10,521 nt of DNA, from assembly GCA_030618505.1 (NCBI GenBank), contig JAUXDF010000074.1:1-10521 (forward strand), read 5' to 3'. The notes under the pieces are model-generated. The model had not been told where the DNA came from and ran no database searches. It worked only from the letters and a program-made list of their open reading frames with translations. The DNA comes from Spongiibacteraceae bacterium. Its GTDB lineage: Bacteria; Pseudomonadota; Gammaproteobacteria; Pseudomonadales; PIVM01. The position numbers and the translations under genes are program-made. The stretch's first letter is position 1, and each line of letters begins with the position of its first letter. Below, one piece after another: positions 8,501 through 10,521 of the stretch.

Positions 8501-10521
8501 TCTGTCGCCCTGCTAGCCGTTTTGAAAGCCGGTGGTGCCTACGTACCCTTCGACCCCTCTTTCCCGCAAGAGCGTCTCGGTTTTATGATGGAGGATGCGC
8601 AGGTTTCGGTAATGCTCACCCAAAACCATCTAAAAGATCGTCTGCCGCAAAGCTCAGCTACCGTGCTTTGCCTTGATAGCGACAGCGCAATCTGGTCGGA
8701 ACAGAATGAAGAAAACCCGACTGCCAACACCAACACTACTGATCTGTTTAACGTTATTTTCACCTCAGGATCAACCGGCAAACCCAAGGGCGTGATGGTG
8801 CCCCACGAAGGCATTATTAACCGCCTGCAGTGGATGCAAAGCGCCTACCCACTAAATGAAAATGATCGGGTACTACAGAAAACGCCCTACAGTTTTGACG
8901 TATCAGTGTGGGAACTGTTTTGGCCGTTGATTGTTGGTGCACAACTGATTTACGCCAAACCGGAAGGTCACAAAGATCCCGGCTACCTGCGCGACATCAT
9001 TCAACAGCAGGAAATCACCACTCTGCACTTTGTCCCCTCCATGCTGGGCGTCTTTTTGCAAGCAAGCGACATCGAAAACTGCAGCAGCATCCATCGTGTT
9101 TTCTGCTCAGGTGAAGCCCTGCAACTGGAACATGAACGCCGCTTCTTTGCCCGCCTGCCCGGCAAAGAGCTACATAACCTGTATGGACCCACCGAGGCCT
9201 CGGTTGACGTTTCCTATTTCGCTTGTCAGCCCAACAGCACTTACAGCAGCGTACCTATAGGTAAACCGGTAGCAAACACCCAGCTGCATGTTCTTGGCAA
9301 AAATCTCAAACCGGTGCCCCTGGGTATCGTCGGTGAACTCTATATCGGTGGCGTACAACTAGCACGGGGTTATCTCAATCGAGAAGAGCTGACTCGTGAA
9401 ACCTTTATAGAAAATCCATTTGCATCAGAAGGCCATCCATCACCACGACTTTATAAAACCGGTGACTTATGCCGCTATCTGCCAGACGGCAATATAGAGT
9501 ATATCGGCCGGGTGGATTTTCAAGTTAAAGTTCGCGGCCTGAGGATTGAACTGGGCGAGATCGAAACCGTATTACATCAACACCAACAGGTGAAAGAAAC
9601 CATCGTCATCACCAAGGATATGGGTGAAGGCAATGTGGTAATCATCGCCTATCTGGTGCCGCAAGATACTCAGCAGAGTGTGCCTGATAACGCTGAGCTG
9701 CGCCACTACCTCGGCGAGCATCTGCCAGAGTATATGATCCCCAATATTTTTATCACCCTGGATGAAATACCACTTTCCCCCAACGGTAAAGCTAACCGCA
9801 AAGCCCTGCCCGACCCCAATGTATCAGAGGGAATATCTACTGAATATGTTGAGCCACGCAATGAAACCGAACAACAACTAACGGCAATCTGGCAGGAGGT
9901 ACTGGGCCACGAGCGAATCGGTGTAAACGATAACTTCTTTGAACTTGGCGGCCACTCCTTGCTGGCCACCCGGGTAGCAGCACGACTGAAAGATGAGTTA
10001 CAGATCGATTTACCACTGCGCGATCTCTTTGAAGCAAGCACCATTGCGGCACTAGCAGAAAAAATAAATGGCGGAGTTACCAAAAACCTTGCACCTCCAA
10101 TAACCCCTGTAATTCGCCAAGATATTGAAGCAAACCAACTGCTACTCTCTTACGCTCAGCAACGACTCTGGATTATCGATCAAATCGACCCCGGCAGTCC
10201 AATGTTCAATATTGCCTTTTCACTGCGGATTCGTGGTTCTCTTGATGTTGAAGCATTGCAAAAATCTTTTGCCGAAATTATTCGCCGCCATGAAGCACTA
10301 CGCACCACAATGGCCATGCATGACAACCAGGCTTACCAGAAAATTCATAATGCCAACTTCTGCAAGCTTGAAATATTTGATATCGAGGAGGATGAAGTCG
10401 CTCTGATGCAAAGAGCCAGCGACTTTATGCTTGCCCCCTTCGACCTGCAAAAAGGCCCGCTGTTTAAAGCTGAATTATTGCAACTGCCACTGAGTGAATC
10501 GCACAACTCTGTATTGATGAT
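5390..10521 (+). CDS. Nonribosomal peptide synthetase, 3'-truncated: TubC-dock-C-C*-A(Ser)-T-C...
   Basis: The second NRPS of the assembly line. I translated the frame codon by codon from ATG 5390 and found no stop before the edge (1710 codons plus two bases). Domains by residue: TubC-type docking domain 1-58; C3 64 to about 520 (LSYQQNRLW 76-84, HHAVSDG 206-212); a divergent second condensation-like domain C* 532 to about 958 (NHMLFDG 667-673); A3 976 to about 1472 (FTSGSTGKPKG 1124-1134, NLYGPTE 1263-1269, YKTGDL 1355-1360, Lys1467); T3 with GGHS and Ser1523; C4 from 1584, cut by the window before its HHxxxDG. Start 5390 is supported by the docking domain beginning at residue 1, an upstream GAGGA, and the ATGA overlap with the preceding gene, which implies translational coupling. 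The A3 pocket predicts serine. The tandem C-C* arrangement before one A domain is unusual and its function is unknown. Confidence 0.97.
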   Translation, partial: MSNVVKLISELRKLDIKLYLDGEKLKINAPSGALNDEIKAQLKLEKENIIDFLKQATQDSSSKVIPLADRSKKLPLSYQQNRLWILDKLQPNLAAYNMPSALRIKGHIDADIMAKTVEQVGERHEILRTTFFEENGLPFQQVHPVGHWPLQQEDYTDTAPSQRDEKTIALAIDEAETPFNLAEGPLFRARLIRFSDDDYLLLATMHHAVSDGWSVDLLLKEITTLYGSLFAGLPHPLPELAIQYGDFAAWQQQWLQEEEAQQQLEYWAHQLKGAPRLSTFPSDRPRPAQQTFNGDLFHFELSGTLSSKIKQLAQKNDISLFMTLLAAYQILLSRYTQQDDLCIGIPNAGRDRAGTESLIGFFVNVMVIRGDLSGNCSVNEFLKRIRKTTLECFNHADTPQELILEALNVERNPAYPPLIQIGFALQNILSNSQSSPQKMGELEIIPVSQENHTAKYDMILFISEADDKLQGSIEYNTDLFDPDTINSLSRHFTNILEQIAKDPEQHLDSIALTDKEELLDLLEAKPQQYEKVIPLTATQRDLYLAHIVDPDTEANSMGQILDLPTSVNPELIKGELQALINHADILRADLLPGNKTYIDIAYWGIKKLQTVNFTYTDLSDQNLDEAQAKEYINSIIYQPYNIKNDALYRFELIKLADQHYKLVLVTNHMLFDGLSMTSALLTITNNYQEKLNNNNPSFEADRFAGYATQSQQQFDTNSRQQFWREKLSNCEPLDIATIDESDKKSQIISKQLMMDREDIQQVQRFCESNEISMPRLFKMAYGIIINTYARAETDFYIRETFAGRSADYRTALGVYHQMVPFVFPQALMAPEMPIINYLQYANDFTQSIKSLSQLSLIQQNRLSTQGRLGFMYNFYNFQNKVDFCGTVASIETLAPYELSGQIQLIIEKIGDALSFNLHYQSNEFNDLGLLERIIDVAKQITSGVKTIGEIRLTSEDEERFLASFNPSPQAYPSLPVHRQFEQQVVKTPNAPAISYNDLSLSYAELNREANRLAHHLRAEGIGADKLVGISMERSLEMSVALLAVLKAGGAYVPFDPSFPQERLGFMMEDAQVSVMLTQNHLKDRLPQSSATVLCLDSDSAIWSEQNEENPTANTNTTDLFNVIFTSGSTGKPKGVMVPHEGIINRLQWMQSAYPLNENDRVLQKTPYSFDVSVWELFWPLIVGAQLIYAKPEGHKDPGYLRDIIQQQEITTLHFVPSMLGVFLQASDIENCSSIHRVFCSGEALQLEHERRFFARLPGKELHNLYGPTEASVDVSYFACQPNSTYSSVPIGKPVANTQLHVLGKNLKPVPLGIVGELYIGGVQLARGYLNREELTRETFIENPFASEGHPSPRLYKTGDLCRYLPDGNIEYIGRVDFQVKVRGLRIELGEIETVLHQHQQVKETIVITKDMGEGNVVIIAYLVPQDTQQSVPDNAELRHYLGEHLPEYMIPNIFITLDEIPLSPNGKANRKALPDPNVSEGISTEYVEPRNETEQQLTAIWQEVLGHERIGVNDNFFELGGHSLLATRVAARLKDELQIDLPLRDLFEASTIAALAEKINGGVTKNLAPPITPVIRQDIEANQLLLSYAQQRLWIIDQIDPGSPMFNIAFSLRIRGSLDVEALQKSFAEIIRRHEALRTTMAMHDNQAYQKIHNANFCKLEIFDIEEDEVALMQRASDFMLAPFDLQKGPLFKAELLQLPLSESHNSVLM
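5579..6950 (+). other. Condensation domain C3 (canonical)
   Basis: Motifs in order: LPLSYQQNRLW (74-84), ERHEILRTTF, HHAVSDG (206-212), YGDFAAWQ and IGFFVNVMVIR, followed by the AKYDM segment. The active site is intact, so it should condense the chain from T2 of the upstream protein with the serine on T3, unless the C* domain that follows takes over part of this job. Confidence 0.92.
6983..8265 (+). other. Divergent second condensation-like domain (C*), NHMLFDG active site
   Basis: About 427 residues (532-958) with the C-superfamily plan. It starts VIPLTATQRDLYL (first motif), has HADILRADL (the HxxLR region), then NHMLFDG at 667-673 where HHxxxDG is expected, then GVYHQMVPFVFP in place of the IGxFVNT segment. 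The first His is Asn; the second, catalytic His668 and the Asp-Gly are kept. The DFAxWQ motif is missing and the AKFDL segment is replaced by PYELSGQIQL. It is not an epimerase by position, since it precedes an A domain and follows no T. Candidate roles: a partner-recruiting or residue-tailoring C-type domain, or a second acylation site. The fold is well supported; the function is unknown. Confidence 0.85.
8315..9805 (+). other. Adenylation domain A3, predicted L-serine
   Basis: Motifs are FTSGSTGKPKG (1124-1134), NLYGPTE (1263-1269), YKTGDL (1355-1360), GRVDFQVKVRG and NGK with Lys1467. The pocket aligned to PheA reads D1170 V1171 W1174 H1213 F1238 S1240 L1264 V1272 D1273 K1467 (DVWHFSLVDK), which equals the serine code of EntF as I recall it. 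It loads T3. Confidence 0.92.
9845..10066 (+). other. Peptidyl carrier domain T3
   Basis: Phosphopantetheine site Ser1523 (codon 9956-9958) lies in NFFELGGHSLLATRV. GGHS and the immediately following C4 predict direct forward transfer of the seryl chain without epimerisation. It closely resembles T1 of the upstream gene. Confidence 0.93.
10139..10521 (+). other. Condensation domain C4, N-terminal part only
   Basis: It starts LLLSYAQQRLW (1584-1594), followed by IIRRHEALRTTM. The window ends just before the expected HHxxxDG, so activity cannot be judged. It implies at least one more module downstream. It resembles C2 of the first gene through this whole stretch. Confidence 0.9.
10157..10182 (+). 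repeat. 26-base direct repeat, copy 2 (start of C4)
   Basis: Exact copy of 2166-2191, in the same motif of C4. Together with the T1/T3 likeness it marks a related T-C unit in both genes. Confidence 0.9.

Noticed and set aside
2166..10182. 26-base repeat as a mobile element end or attachment site
   Set aside because: Both copies encode the same conserved C-domain motif in frame, so homology of coding sequence explains them.
5394..10521. Possible gene-free or broken region, since only short open frames with stops occur here
   Set aside because: The frame from ATG 5390 is continuous to the window end with ordered NRPS domains; it lacks a stop only because the window cuts it.

Overview
The window lies wholly inside a modular nonribosomal peptide synthetase (NRPS) locus. 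Two large plus-strand genes fill it from edge to edge, and both are cut by the window. The first enters already in frame at the left edge and ends at 5393. The second starts at 5390, overlaps the first by four bases (ATGA) and is still open at the right edge. No RNA gene, mobile element, CRISPR array, promoter or terminator is visible, and there is no non-coding stretch.

Layout by domain: gene 1 = end of a condensation (C) domain, A1, T1, C2, A2, T2, acidic C-terminal tail. Gene 2 = TubC-type N-terminal docking domain, C3, a second divergent condensation-like domain (C*), A3, T3 and the start of C4. The acidic tail ending REEFEL and the TubC-type domain look like a matched docking pair, so T2 should pass the chain to C3 of the next protein. 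Specificity residues, aligned by eye to the PheA pocket, read DALFLGGTFK for A1 (closest to valine codes), DLKNLGMDIK for A2 (not recognised) and DVWHFSLVDK for A3 (identical to the EntF serine code as I remember it). The predicted partial peptide order is therefore ...-aliphatic(Val-like)-unknown-Ser-.... No epimerase, methyltransferase or thioesterase is visible, and all three carrier domains have GGHS rather than the GGDS usual before epimerases.

The most unusual element is C*, at about 6983-8265. It is a full-length, non-canonical C-family domain inserted between an ordinary C domain and a serine A domain. Its active-site motif is NHMLFDG and other C-domain landmarks are degraded. It could be a tailoring or recruitment domain comparable in placement or idea to the 'interface', X or residue-modifying C-type domains, or a second acylation site.

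The organism is probably a gammaproteobacterium, perhaps marine. That rests only on near-50% GC in sampled rows, codon style and the look of the NRPS sequences, and it is low confidence. The product class (siderophore, lipopeptide or other) cannot be settled from this window.
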